Below are positions 16,771 to 24,713 of a DNA stretch of 60,566 nucleotides, piece by piece. The position numbers and the translations under genes were made by a program. The first letter of the stretch is position 1; each line of letters starts with the position of its first letter. The DNA comes from Anaerolineaceae bacterium. Its GTDB lineage: Bacteria > Chloroflexota > Anaerolineae > Anaerolineales > Anaerolineaceae. The stretch lies in assembly GCA_003524305.1 (NCBI GenBank), contig DQHW01000011.1:97693-158258 (forward strand). The letters are read 5' to 3'. The notes beneath the pieces are model-generated. The model was not told the DNA's origin. It worked only from the letters and a program-made list of their open reading frames with translations, and did not search any database.

Positions 16771-16909
16771 ATGCCACTTAGGAAATTACATGTATAGCTA
16801 CACACTCTATTTTGAAAGCTTTGACAGCAAATAGATTGAGGTTAGTTTTTTTTGAGTAAAAGTTTGTATAATCAGTGTTACGAATCGTGTTCATTATTGG
16901 GAGGTTGAA

Positions 16910-18085
16910 GTGAAAATACGTTTAGTTTCGATTTCTGTTGTTATGATTCTGGTCATTCTTATGACTTCATGCGGCTTTTCCATCCAGGGCAACACACCGC
17001 CTTTGGATGAGAATGCCATCAACACAGCAGTGGCTCAGACGCTGGCTGCCAGCGGAGGCGTTTCAGCGACCAGAACACCACAGACTGAAATACCACCCAC
17101 TGCCCAACCCTCGATTACACCACAACCGTTGGCCACTGTTGAACCGCTGCCCACGCTCGCCCCAACGGCTGATAATTGCAACCTGGCAAAATGGGAACTG
17201 GATGTCACCATTCCAGACGGCAGCGTGATGATTCCTGATACCGCGTTTATCAAGACCTGGCGCCTCACCAACACCGGCACCTGCACCTGGAACACCAATT
17301 ATGCCATTGTCTTCTCGGGCGGCGACCAGATGGGTGCTCTGGCTGCCACCAATCTGCCGGCAAATGTTCCCCCCGGCGCCACCGTGGATGTTTCTGTTCA
17401 AATGAAGAGCCCGTCAGCAGATGGCAGTTATGCGGGCAATTTCATGCTTCGCAGTGATACCGGTTTGATCTTTGGCACCGGAGCCTCGCATATGGCACCC
17501 ATTTTTGTATCCATTGAGGTGGTGAAGCTGCAAATCGTGGCCACGTTGGTTTTCGGCGGATTTATTCCTGTATTTCCTCTTGAATTATTAGTTTATGATT
17601 TTGGCGCCAACTACTGCCTGGCCAACTGGCGCAATGCCTCTGGTGTTGGTTTCCTGGCTTGCCCGGGCACCAAGACAGACGCCGCAGGGTTTGTCGTGCA
17701 AGTGGATTCACCGAAGCTGCAAGATGGCAATACCGTTAACGGCGTTGGTTTGTTTACCCACCCACAGTGGATCGACGGTGGATCAATCTCGGGTACTTAT
17801 CCGGTTTTGTCTGTTGAAGATGGTATGAAATTTAAAGCCACATTGGGCTGCGGTTTTGGCGGTGCGGCTTGCGATGTGCGTTATATGCTGCGCTACCGCA
17901 TTGATGGCGGCGCCTTACAAGAGTTGAACCACTGGGATGTCAAATATGCCGATGCGCCACTCAAACTGAACGTGGATCTTTCTTCATTGGCAGGTAAGAA
18001 TGTTAATTTCGTACTTCAAGTAGTCACTAACGGTAGTTCCGCGCAAGACTGGGCCTATTGGGTAAACCCGAGGATTGTAAAGTAG
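16910..18085 (+). CDS. Lipoprotein with NBR1-like Ig domain
   Basis: 391 residues, GTG start with GGAGG 5 bases upstream. A signal peptide ends in the lipobox LMTSCG (Cys21). A linker rich in Pro and Thr (residues about 45-85) precedes an NBR1-like Ig-fold domain with the family hallmarks FIKTWRLTNTGTCTWN and PPGATVDVSVQMKSPSADGSY. The C-terminal 180 residues form another beta-rich domain with paired Cys (ACPGTK, GCGFGGAACD). It should be an exported, lipid-anchored surface protein. The closest paralogue is the gene at 27748-28995. Such proteins are typical of Anaerolineae; their ligands are unknown. Confidence 0.85.
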   Translation: MKIRLVSISVVMILVILMTSCGFSIQGNTPPLDENAINTAVAQTLAASGGVSATRTPQTEIPPTAQPSITPQPLATVEPLPTLAPTADNCNLAKWELDVTIPDGSVMIPDTAFIKTWRLTNTGTCTWNTNYAIVFSGGDQMGALAATNLPANVPPGATVDVSVQMKSPSADGSYAGNFMLRSDTGLIFGTGASHMAPIFVSIEVVKLQIVATLVFGGFIPVFPLELLVYDFGANYCLANWRNASGVGFLACPGTKTDAAGFVVQVDSPKLQDGNTVNGVGLFTHPQWIDGGSISGTYPVLSVEDGMKFKATLGCGFGGAACDVRYMLRYRIDGGALQELNHWDVKYADAPLKLNVDLSSLAGKNVNFVLQVVTNGSSAQDWAYWVNPRIVK

Positions 18086-18113
18086 AAATTTGACTCCGAG
18101 GCATAAACATTGC

Positions 18114-18147
18114 AAAGTAAGGGCAATTCATGAATTGCCCTTACTTT
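18114..18147. repeat. Palindromic repeat with GGGCAATTC core, copy 2
   Basis: A perfect 34-bp palindrome: 16-base arms AAAGTAAGGGCAATTC and GAATTGCCCTTACTTT around AT. It shares its GGGCAATTC-GAATTGCCC core with 8502-8523. There is no T run after it, so it is more likely a dispersed repeat than a terminator for the preceding lipoprotein gene. Confidence 0.75.
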
Positions 18148-18222
18148 CTAAACATTCCTGGTTAAAGGGTTTCACTAATCGCGAAGTCCGATTCAGCGCT
18201 TTAAATGGGTTAAAATCAATGT

Positions 18223-19620
18223 GTGACACGCAAAACGAAATTAATCATTCTCATCTTTCTGCCCCTGATTGGCATCATCGCCGGGTATCTCTTGATGGGA
18301 AGACAACTGACCATCACAGTAGACGGAAAATCCAGCCAGGTGATGACGCACGCATTGACGGTGCGCGGCGCACTGCGGTCAGTTGGGGTCAACCTGACCC
18401 CGCTTGATCAGGTGTCGCCCCCTGCTTCAAGTTCACTGTCAAAAATTACAGAAATCAAAGTGCAGCTTTCACACCCCATCCAGGTGTGGAATGACAGTAC
18501 CAAAACCCTTACCGCTGTGGATACCGCCGCGACCACGCCTGCCGAGATTTTAGTGACTGCTGGCATCCTCCCGGGCGCCGGTGACGCTATCCGCCTCAAC
18601 GGTCTTGTCGTACCTATGGATCAACCTCTAAACATCACGGGGTCTTTCGTGCTGCAATACACCCCGGCCATTAGTCTTGACCTAAACCTGGACGGCGTCG
18701 AAACAAGTTTTTATACTGCGGCCTTCAGTGTTGGAACCGCCCTGTGGGAAAAGGGCATCAACATCCACGGCGGCGATGCGCTCAGCCAATCTTTCACCGG
18801 CAGCGTGGATGCCCAATCAGCCTTGATGATAAACAAGGCCAGGTCCTTGATTATCACCGCAGACGGCAAGGATATCTCAACTTACGCAACAGCAGCCAGC
18901 GTAGGTGAAGTTTTAGCCAAAGTTGGCGTTTCGCTACAAGATCTTGATTACAGCAAACCCGCTGAATCGGACCCCTTGCCCGAGGACGGACGTATTTTTG
19001 TAGTGCGCGTGAGAGAAGAAGTACTGCGCGAACAACAATCCATCCCGTTTACCACTACAACCCAAACCGACGATACTATGGAATCAGGTCAAACTCAGAC
19101 GATCACAGCAGGTGAAAACGGTCTGCAAGTGGCCACGGTACGTATCCGCTACGAAGATGGAGAAGAAGTCTCTCGAGAAACCGAAGAAACTATTGTGTTG
19201 AAAGAACCCGTAACCGCCGTGGTTGTAGCGGGGTCCAAGCTGGTGGTTTCAACCATTCAAGCCTGTGATGTGCCGGTTAATTATTACAAGGCGGTCACCG
19301 TCACTGCAACATCGTACTCTCCTTGCAACTCAGGTTCGGATACGTGTTATCCAAAAACAGCCATGGGTACTACCGTAAAAAAAGGTGTATTGGCTGTTGA
19401 TTCAACATGGTGGCCGACCTTAAAGGGCACTCAAATTTGTGTGCCGGGTTACGGCATCGGCGTCGTTCAAGATACAGGTTCGTACCCTGGCACTCATCAC
19501 TGGATCGACCTGGGTTACACCGATGCAGAATTCGCCGCCGCTGGACAACTAACTTTTTATAACCTGACTGTCTATTTGTTGGGACCATTTCCTGAAGGAA
19601 CCAATTTGGAGCTGCCATAG
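18223..19620 (+). CDS. DUF348-G5-3D cell-wall protein (YabE/Rpf-like)
   Basis: 465 residues, GTG start. One N-terminal helix (LIILIFLPLIGIIAGYLLM) acts as signal or anchor. Three ubiquitin-like DUF348 units are visible (LTITVDGKSSQVMTHALTVR; LDLNLDGVETSFYTAAFSVG; LIITADGKDISTYATAASVG) plus a degenerate one, then a G5 domain (VREEVLREQQSIPF to ETIVLKEPV), and a C-terminal 3D domain with its three aspartates in LAVDSTWWP, VVQDTGSYPG and HWIDLGY. Similar proteins (B. subtilis YabE, actinobacterial Rpf) cut or remodel peptidoglycan. It precedes ksgA by 35 bases, the same neighbourhood as yabE-ksgA in Firmicutes, on the same strand. Confidence 0.88.
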   Translation: MTRKTKLIILIFLPLIGIIAGYLLMGRQLTITVDGKSSQVMTHALTVRGALRSVGVNLTPLDQVSPPASSSLSKITEIKVQLSHPIQVWNDSTKTLTAVDTAATTPAEILVTAGILPGAGDAIRLNGLVVPMDQPLNITGSFVLQYTPAISLDLNLDGVETSFYTAAFSVGTALWEKGINIHGGDALSQSFTGSVDAQSALMINKARSLIITADGKDISTYATAASVGEVLAKVGVSLQDLDYSKPAESDPLPEDGRIFVVRVREEVLREQQSIPFTTTTQTDDTMESGQTQTITAGENGLQVATVRIRYEDGEEVSRETEETIVLKEPVTAVVVAGSKLVVSTIQACDVPVNYYKAVTVTATSYSPCNSGSDTCYPKTAMGTTVKKGVLAVDSTWWPTLKGTQICVPGYGIGVVQDTGSYPGTHHWIDLGYTDAEFAAAGQLTFYNLTVYLLGPFPEGTNLELP

Positions 19621-19655
19621 ACCTGCCACTGCCCACTTTTGATGTAAGAGCCATC

Positions 19656-20471
19656 ATGCGCCGCCACCACCTCGATCCACACAAGGGGTTGGGGCAAAAT
19701 TTTCTTGTGGATCACAAAGCCCTGCGCAAGATCGTGGATTATGCCGGGCTAACCAAAGAAGATACCGTTTTGGAGATTGGTGCCGGTCTGGGCAGTCTGA
19801 CACGCATGCTGGCCAAAGGCGCCGGCCGCGTGGTGGCTGTTGAAATTGACCATCACCTGGTGCCGATTCTGGAAGAAGTTATGTCGCCTTTTAATAACGT
19901 ACAAATTATTGAAGGCGATATATTGGAACTGAACCCGGTTGACCTGATGGGAGACAGGCCATTCATTGTAGTGGCCAACATCCCCTATTTCATCACCTCC
20001 GCCATCATCCGCCATCTGCTGAGCAGCGCAGTGAAACCCACCCGCATTGTGCTCACCATGCAGCAAGAAGTAGCAGAACGTATTTGTGCGCAAGCGGGCG
20101 ACCTTTCATTGCTGGCTTTGAGTGTGCAGGTTTTTGGAACCCCAAAGATCGGAGTCAGCATTCCGGCATCGGCGTTTTTTCCACCGCCTAAAGTGGATTC
20201 AGCCACCCTGCGTGTGGAAATTTACGATCAACCCTTGATCAGCGGCAAACAACTGGATATGTTCTTCACCCTGGCCAAGATCGGTTTTTCGCAGAAGCGT
20301 AAAATGCTGCGCAATACCATTTCTGCTGGCTTGCACTGCACTGCCCCCGAGGCTGAAGTGTTGTTGAAAGCCGCGGGAATTGATCCAACCCGGCGGGCGC
20401 AGACGCTGGAGTTAGTGGAGTGGAAGACGTTGGTGAGTGAATATGAAAGCTGGTTGGAGAAGAGGAAATAA
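19656..20471 (+). CDS. rsmA: 16S rRNA dimethyladenosine transferase KsgA/RsmA
   Basis: 271 residues from ATG at 19656. Motifs: GLGQNFLVD at 11-19, the SAM-binding LEIGAGLGSLT at 39-49, an acidic AVEIDHHL, and the catalytic NIPYFIT at 108-114. It dimethylates two adjacent adenines near the 3' end of 16S rRNA (A1518 and A1519 in E. coli numbering) late in small-subunit assembly. The frame stays open upstream to 19596 and the extra residues LPLPTFDVRAI look like the usual N-terminal extension of this family, yet no ATG, GTG or TTG is available there. Real translation could begin at a CTG (19623) or ATA. Downstream is a terminator. Confidence 0.95.
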   Translation: MRRHHLDPHKGLGQNFLVDHKALRKIVDYAGLTKEDTVLEIGAGLGSLTRMLAKGAGRVVAVEIDHHLVPILEEVMSPFNNVQIIEGDILELNPVDLMGDRPFIVVANIPYFITSAIIRHLLSSAVKPTRIVLTMQQEVAERICAQAGDLSLLALSVQVFGTPKIGVSIPASAFFPPPKVDSATLRVEIYDQPLISGKQLDMFFTLAKIGFSQKRKMLRNTISAGLHCTAPEAEVLLKAAGIDPTRRAQTLELVEWKTLVSEYESWLEKRK

Positions 20472-20486
20472 ATCGGGGTAGTTCTA

Positions 20487-20552
20487 GACCCCCGCGGTTT
20501 GTTTATACTGACCCCCGCGGTTTTAAAAAGCAGAAACCGCAGGGGTCTTGTT
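20487..20552 (+). terminator. Terminator with a duplicated left arm after rsmA
   Basis: GACCCCCGCGGTTT occurs twice (20487-20500 and 20510-20523) and one right arm AAACCGCAGGGGTC (20534-20547) can pair with either, with one mismatch. TTGTTTT follows. The two left arms compete, so two mutually exclusive hairpins are possible. Confidence 0.75.
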
Positions 20553-20559
20553 TTCGATC

Positions 20560-20588
20560 TTGACAAACTATTCTGCCGGTGTCATAAT
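20560..20588 (+). promoter_or_regulatory. Sigma-70-like promoter for the LuxR-type gene
   Basis: TTGACA (20560-20565), 17-bp spacer, CATAAT (20583-20588). It points into the regulator gene at 20653 and is one of the best-matching promoters in the window. Confidence 0.75.
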
Positions 20589-20652
20589 ATTAGTATATTT
20601 GTTCTATAATATGGGGAGTGTGAATCCAGTTTTTCTATTTTTTGGAGATGAA

Positions 20653-21072
20653 ATGACTCGCCTGCTCTACCTGCCGGATGACGTTACGGTCATCCAACTT
20701 GAAGTCGATATGCCAGCCGCTCAATTATGTGCTGCGGTCAACGCCGGTATTCGTCCGCTGCCTGTACTTCGCAGCGCCCCGCCCGACAAACTAACCGCCA
20801 GTGAAATGGGTGGCACAGTAGTGGTAGCCCCAGCCGCCCAAAGAACCACACCTCTCAAACGAACCCACAAACCTACAGGTTTATCGCGCAGGCAAACCCA
20901 GGTGCATGAACTTTCCATCCGTGGTTTATCAAGCGGAGAAATAGCAGTAATGCTGCACCTTTCCAGGCGCACGGTAAACTATCATCTCAACCAGGTCAAA
21001 AACCGCATGCACCTTGGCGAGATTCCCCAGGCGGAATTGTTCCCCATGACATTTTCAAACACTGAAGATTAA
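20653..21072 (+). CDS. LuxR-type HTH transcription regulator
   Basis: 139 residues from ATG at 20653 (GGAG 8 bases before); an upstream in-frame ATG lies in the promoter. The C-terminal 65 residues form a LuxR helix-turn-helix: GLSRRQTQVHELSIRGLSSG, then EIAVMLHLSRRTVNYHLNQVK. The N-terminal 60 residues (LLYLPDDVTVIQLEVDMPA, then a Pro-rich linker) have no recognisable receiver or ligand domain. It is therefore a small orphan regulator. Its stop overlaps by 4 bases the stop of the convergent methyltransferase gene, so antisense effects between the two are possible. Confidence 0.85.
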   Translation: MTRLLYLPDDVTVIQLEVDMPAAQLCAAVNAGIRPLPVLRSAPPDKLTASEMGGTVVVAPAAQRTTPLKRTHKPTGLSRRQTQVHELSIRGLSSGEIAVMLHLSRRTVNYHLNQVKNRMHLGEIPQAELFPMTFSNTED

Positions 21073-21827
21073 ACGCCTTTCTGCCAGACCTGGTAAAGCC
21101 CCAGGTTGCCGGTTTTACCGTCCGAGTCAAATTGCTCGAGGAGGGTAAAACCTGTTGAAGCAGCCATCTCTTTCAACTCAGCCTCGCTAAACAAGTGCAC
21201 ATAACGCAAGCCCGGTTCGTCAGTTTGACCTGTGGCATAGTGGCGCCAATCCAGCAGGTAGTCACCCGGCTCCACCGCATCCGCGGAGAGACCGGCCATA
21301 GACCAGGGCTGCACACGCGCCGCCAGCTTGGGATTGCGGTCAAACTGCCACTCTGAATGGATAAAGACGCCGCCTGGCTTGAGCAAGTTGTAAACCTGTT
21401 CAACAATCTGCCTGCGTTTGTCTGCGCCAGGCAGGTGGTGAAAAACAGCAAATGCCAAAACGCCATCATATGTTTTTGACTGCAAGCCATCTGACCAACT
21501 TGGAAGCATCAAATTGGCCGGTCGATACGCCAGTTCAAAATCATCATGCTCAGTCATGCCGCTTGCACCCTGACGCGCTTCAGCCAGCAGTGGTTCACTG
21601 AAATCCAGGCCGAGGTACGACCCCTTCAATCCACTATGCGCCAGGCGCTGACCCAAAACGCCGCTGCCGCAGCCAATATCCAGCCAGGTGCCGGGTTTAA
21701 TCCACTCTTCCACGATGCGCTGAACACCGGGTTGGATTCTATGACGAGTCTCGGCAAACGCTGCCCCGAAACTCTGGTAAAATTTGTCGTTAATGTCTAA
21801 TAATTTTTTACTTACTGATTCATCCAT
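21069..21827 (-). CDS. SAM-dependent class I methyltransferase, Trm9-like
   Basis: 252 residues from ATG at 21827; a longer open frame reaches 22028 but would run under elp3. The Rossmann methyltransferase motifs are TWLDIGCGSGVLGQRL (motif I), YLGLDFSEPLLAEAR, and AFAVFHHLPGADKRRQIVEQ followed by LLKPGGVFIHSEWQF. That last arrangement resembles Trm9/ALKBH8-type tRNA wobble-uridine methyltransferases, although many small-molecule methyltransferases look alike here. It is divergent from elp3, the enzyme that makes the cm5U34 which Trm9 methylates. A TATAAT lies 7 bases before the start codon, consistent with leaderless expression. The tRNA role is inferred. Confidence 0.75.
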   Translation of the reverse strand: MDESVSKKLLDINDKFYQSFGAAFAETRHRIQPGVQRIVEEWIKPGTWLDIGCGSGVLGQRLAHSGLKGSYLGLDFSEPLLAEARQGASGMTEHDDFELAYRPANLMLPSWSDGLQSKTYDGVLAFAVFHHLPGADKRRQIVEQVYNLLKPGGVFIHSEWQFDRNPKLAARVQPWSMAGLSADAVEPGDYLLDWRHYATGQTDEPGLRYVHLFSEAELKEMAASTGFTLLEQFDSDGKTGNLGLYQVWQKGV

Positions 21828-21834
21828 ATTCCCA

Positions 21835-21841
21835 ATTATAC
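21835..21841. promoter_or_regulatory. Overlapping divergent -10 hexamers between the methyltransferase and elp3
   Basis: The 20-bp gap 21828-21847 contains TATAAT read on the minus strand (21840 to 21835), 7 bases before the methyltransferase ATG. Read on the plus strand the same bases give TTATAC (21836-21841), 6 bases before the elp3 ATG. Both start codons lack a Shine-Dalgarno sequence. Confidence 0.5.
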
Positions 21842-21847
21842 CGACCA

Positions 21848-23521
21848 ATGCATAATCAGGAATATATCGAAAACTGGCACAAAGCCAGGCAGTATACGGC
21901 TGAAGACCTGAAAATGGCAAAAGTCGTGCTGCAAGAAGTGCGAGAAGGCCGCAAGCTTGACCGCGCCCTGCGATCACACCCCATGCAAGACGGACGCTTG
22001 ATCGCCAAGCACATTTTGGTGGCTGCATACCGCGAATTGGTCGCCAGCGGTGAATGGAAGGAAGATGCAGAATTCCTTGGCCGCATCCGTATGAAACCCG
22101 TACGGACGCTCTCAGGGGTCACCACAGTCACCGTACTGACCAAAGAGTATCCGTGCCCGGGCAAGTGCATCTTCTGCCCGACAGAAAACTACATGCCCAA
22201 AAGTTACCTGGCAGATGAACCGGGTGCAGCCAGGGCATTCCAAAACAAGTTTGATCCGTACAACCAGGTGCAATCGCGCATCAAGGAATACCAGTCTGTC
22301 GGTCACCCCAATGACAAGATCGAACTTCTGATCCTCGGCGGCACCTGGAGCTCTTATAAACGCAGCTACCAGGAGTGGTTCGTAAGACGCTGTTTTAACG
22401 CCATGAATATGGATGCAGACAACGCCAGCGAAGAATTGCAACAGCCAGACCAACCCGCCGAACATCAATCTTCACAATCAATCGACCTGTCTCTGCTCAA
22501 AATAGTCCATGAAAACAACGAGACCGCCAACCACCGCAACGTAGGTCTGGTAATAGAAACCCGGCCGGACGAGATCAACGCGGATGAACTAAAATGGCTG
22601 CGCCACCTGGGTGTCACGAAAGTGCAAATGGGTGCACAAAGCCTGGATGACCGTGTGCTGGCAATGAACCTGCGCGGGCATACTGCAGCCGAAACGCTGA
22701 AAGCCACCACCCTGTTGAGGGCAGCCGGGTTCAAGATCGTACTGCACTGGATGCCCAACCTGCACGGTGCTACGCTTGAATCTGACCGCCTTGATTTTGA
22801 AAAGTTGTGGAAAGATGGCTATGCACCAGATGAGATTAAGATATATCCCACCCAACTGCTTGAATCGGCCGAACTTTATCATTACTGGCAGCGCGGAGAA
22901 TACCACCCGTATACCCAGGAGGAACTGATCCAACTGATTGCGGATATTAAGCCAGGCATTCCTGAATATTGCCGCGTTAACCGTATCATCCGCGATATCC
23001 CCTCCACGCATGTGGTGGAAGGCAACAAGCGCACCAGCTTGAGACAAGATGTCAGCGCTGAACTCAAAAAACGAGGACAGGTCTGCCGCTGCATCCGCTG
23101 TAGAGAAGTAAAAACGCAATTAGTGGATATCTCCACCCTGACCCTGAAAGACCTGGTTTACACACCCTCTCAAGCCGAAGAGCATTTCATCACTTTCAAC
23201 ACGCCAGATGACAAACTGGCAGGTTATTTGCGGCTTTCGCTGCCCACTTCTGAGTCTCCACAATTGGGATGGCCCGACCTGGATGGGGCTGCATTGATCC
23301 GCGAGGTGCATGTTTACGGTCAGTCGCTGGCTGTAGGTGCAGAAAAAACAGGGGCGGCGCAACACATCGGTCTTGGCACCGCTTTGCTTCTCGAAGCGGA
23401 AAAAATTGCCCGTTCGAAAGGATTCACAAAGATGGCAGTCATTGCAGCCATCGGAACCCGTCTATATTATGAAAGCCGCGGATTCAAACGCGGAGAAATT
23501 TACATGATCAAGGATTTATAG
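21848..23521 (+). CDS. Elp3-family tRNA U34 radical-SAM/acetyltransferase
   Basis: 557 residues. The radical-SAM cluster motif CPGKCIFCP (Cys103, Cys107, Cys110) is followed by TENYMPKSYLADEPGA and ELLILGGTWSSY, all typical of Elp3. The middle contains ETRPDEINADELKWLRHLG and the Elp3 hallmarks DLRQD-like (SLRQDVSAELK) and CRCIRCREV. The C-terminal 80 residues form a GNAT acetyltransferase domain (HIGLGTALLLEAEKIARSKG, YYESRGFKRG). Elp3 uses acetyl-CoA to build a carboxymethyl group on the wobble uridine of tRNAs. Eukaryotes need Elongator partners; bacterial and archaeal members usually act alone. It is divergent from a Trm9-like methyltransferase across a 20-bp gap. Confidence 0.92.
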   Translation: MHNQEYIENWHKARQYTAEDLKMAKVVLQEVREGRKLDRALRSHPMQDGRLIAKHILVAAYRELVASGEWKEDAEFLGRIRMKPVRTLSGVTTVTVLTKEYPCPGKCIFCPTENYMPKSYLADEPGAARAFQNKFDPYNQVQSRIKEYQSVGHPNDKIELLILGGTWSSYKRSYQEWFVRRCFNAMNMDADNASEELQQPDQPAEHQSSQSIDLSLLKIVHENNETANHRNVGLVIETRPDEINADELKWLRHLGVTKVQMGAQSLDDRVLAMNLRGHTAAETLKATTLLRAAGFKIVLHWMPNLHGATLESDRLDFEKLWKDGYAPDEIKIYPTQLLESAELYHYWQRGEYHPYTQEELIQLIADIKPGIPEYCRVNRIIRDIPSTHVVEGNKRTSLRQDVSAELKKRGQVCRCIRCREVKTQLVDISTLTLKDLVYTPSQAEEHFITFNTPDDKLAGYLRLSLPTSESPQLGWPDLDGAALIREVHVYGQSLAVGAEKTGAAQHIGLGTALLLEAEKIARSKGFTKMAVIAAIGTRLYYESRGFKRGEIYMIKDL

Positions 23522-23548
23522 TTCTTGTTTGGTTTAAATTAGATTGAG

Positions 23549-24685
23549 TTATTCAGTAGATCCTGAGTCGGAATACCCTAAAATACAGTATTGGTCTCCT
23601 TTGGCAAAGACAGCCAGGTTTTTGCCATGAGTTTTTCCGTAATATAAAGCCCGGTCGGCAATTTTTATACAATCATCCCAGTTTGCTTCACGCTCACATA
23701 CAACCCCGCCAATGGATAGAGTAATTTGAATATCGTGTGCTTGATAAGGTATGCTGCTTTGAGCAATCAAATCTCGCACCTTTTCAGCAGCAATTTGAAC
23801 ACCTTCAAAATCCGTTTCTGGCAGCAAGATCAAGAATTCTTCGCCACCCCACCTGGCAATTGAATCCTGCTTCCTCAGGGTGGCAGAGAGTAACCCGGCT
23901 AGTTCTATTAACACGAGGTCCCCGGCAGCATGTCCGTGATTATCATTAACTCGTTTGAAATCATCCACGTCTGCCATAATTAAACCAAAGGGTTTGCCAG
24001 ATCGCTTTGAGCGTGTGTATTCCATTTGAATATACTGATTCATGGTTCTGCGATTTAAAAGATTGGTCAAGGAATCACGGCTGGCATGGTAGGCAAGTTT
24101 ATTGTTTACTTCAATCAGCCGCATTGAAACTTTGTTGGAGTTTCGGATTTCTATTAACGCGATTCCTGCAAGAACAACAAATGTAACAATGACATTAATG
24201 CTGTTCATGAATTGCAATTGAAATATGGTAAACCGCAATATGGGTTCGATAAGAAAACTTAAAACGATGGTCGAAAGAAATACTAATCCGAAAAATACAC
24301 TCGAAATGAGTTTATGTATTTTATTAATTATCGGGTTGTAAAAAATTATTGGTATTAATAATAAGAATAAAATGTAAATTCCACTGCGCCAACCAATTAA
24401 TGTGTTTCCAATAAGACAATTAAGACAGGTTAAATAGACCAGCCCATGATAACCTGCTGTAACATGATTTGTGCGAAACACAAAAAAAAGGATAAAAAGA
24501 ACAATTATTGTGGAAATCACATAAATGATGAGATCCATCCGGGCACGCATGATCAGTAAAACAAGGCTCATGAGCGTGGAGAGTGCTGCCATGACTAATG
24601 AAAGCAATTGCATCAGCCGGGAATAGTTTTGCTTATGAATATCCACATCTCGCTGATCAAGAATTGCTTTATCTCTTTCGACCAT
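23549..24685 (-). CDS. Membrane diguanylate cyclase (GGDEF)
   Basis: 378 residues from ATG at 24685, with AAGGA upstream; the longer frame overlaps the previous gene. A coiled N-terminal stretch leads into about six hydrophobic helices that form a membrane sensor. The GGDEF domain (about 210-370) has RWGGEEFLILLPE with an intact inhibitory RKQD site five residues before it, so it should make cyclic di-GMP and be product-inhibited. It starts 28 bases after the stop of an adjacent paralogue with the same layout, so the pair is a tandem duplication. No EAL or HD-GYP domain is present. Confidence 0.9.
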   Translation of the reverse strand: MVERDKAILDQRDVDIHKQNYSRLMQLLSLVMAALSTLMSLVLLIMRARMDLIIYVISTIIVLFILFFVFRTNHVTAGYHGLVYLTCLNCLIGNTLIGWRSGIYILFLLLIPIIFYNPIINKIHKLISSVFFGLVFLSTIVLSFLIEPILRFTIFQLQFMNSINVIVTFVVLAGIALIEIRNSNKVSMRLIEVNNKLAYHASRDSLTNLLNRRTMNQYIQMEYTRSKRSGKPFGLIMADVDDFKRVNDNHGHAAGDLVLIELAGLLSATLRKQDSIARWGGEEFLILLPETDFEGVQIAAEKVRDLIAQSSIPYQAHDIQITLSIGGVVCEREANWDDCIKIADRALYYGKTHGKNLAVFAKGDQYCILGYSDSGSTE

Positions 24686-24713
24686 AGTTTTCCTTATGGA
24701 TAAAAGTAAATAC

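Noticed and set aside
21828..22028. Methyltransferase start at 22028
   Set aside because: The extra 67 residues run antisense inside elp3 and have no methyltransferase features; the start at 21827 fits the -10 box.
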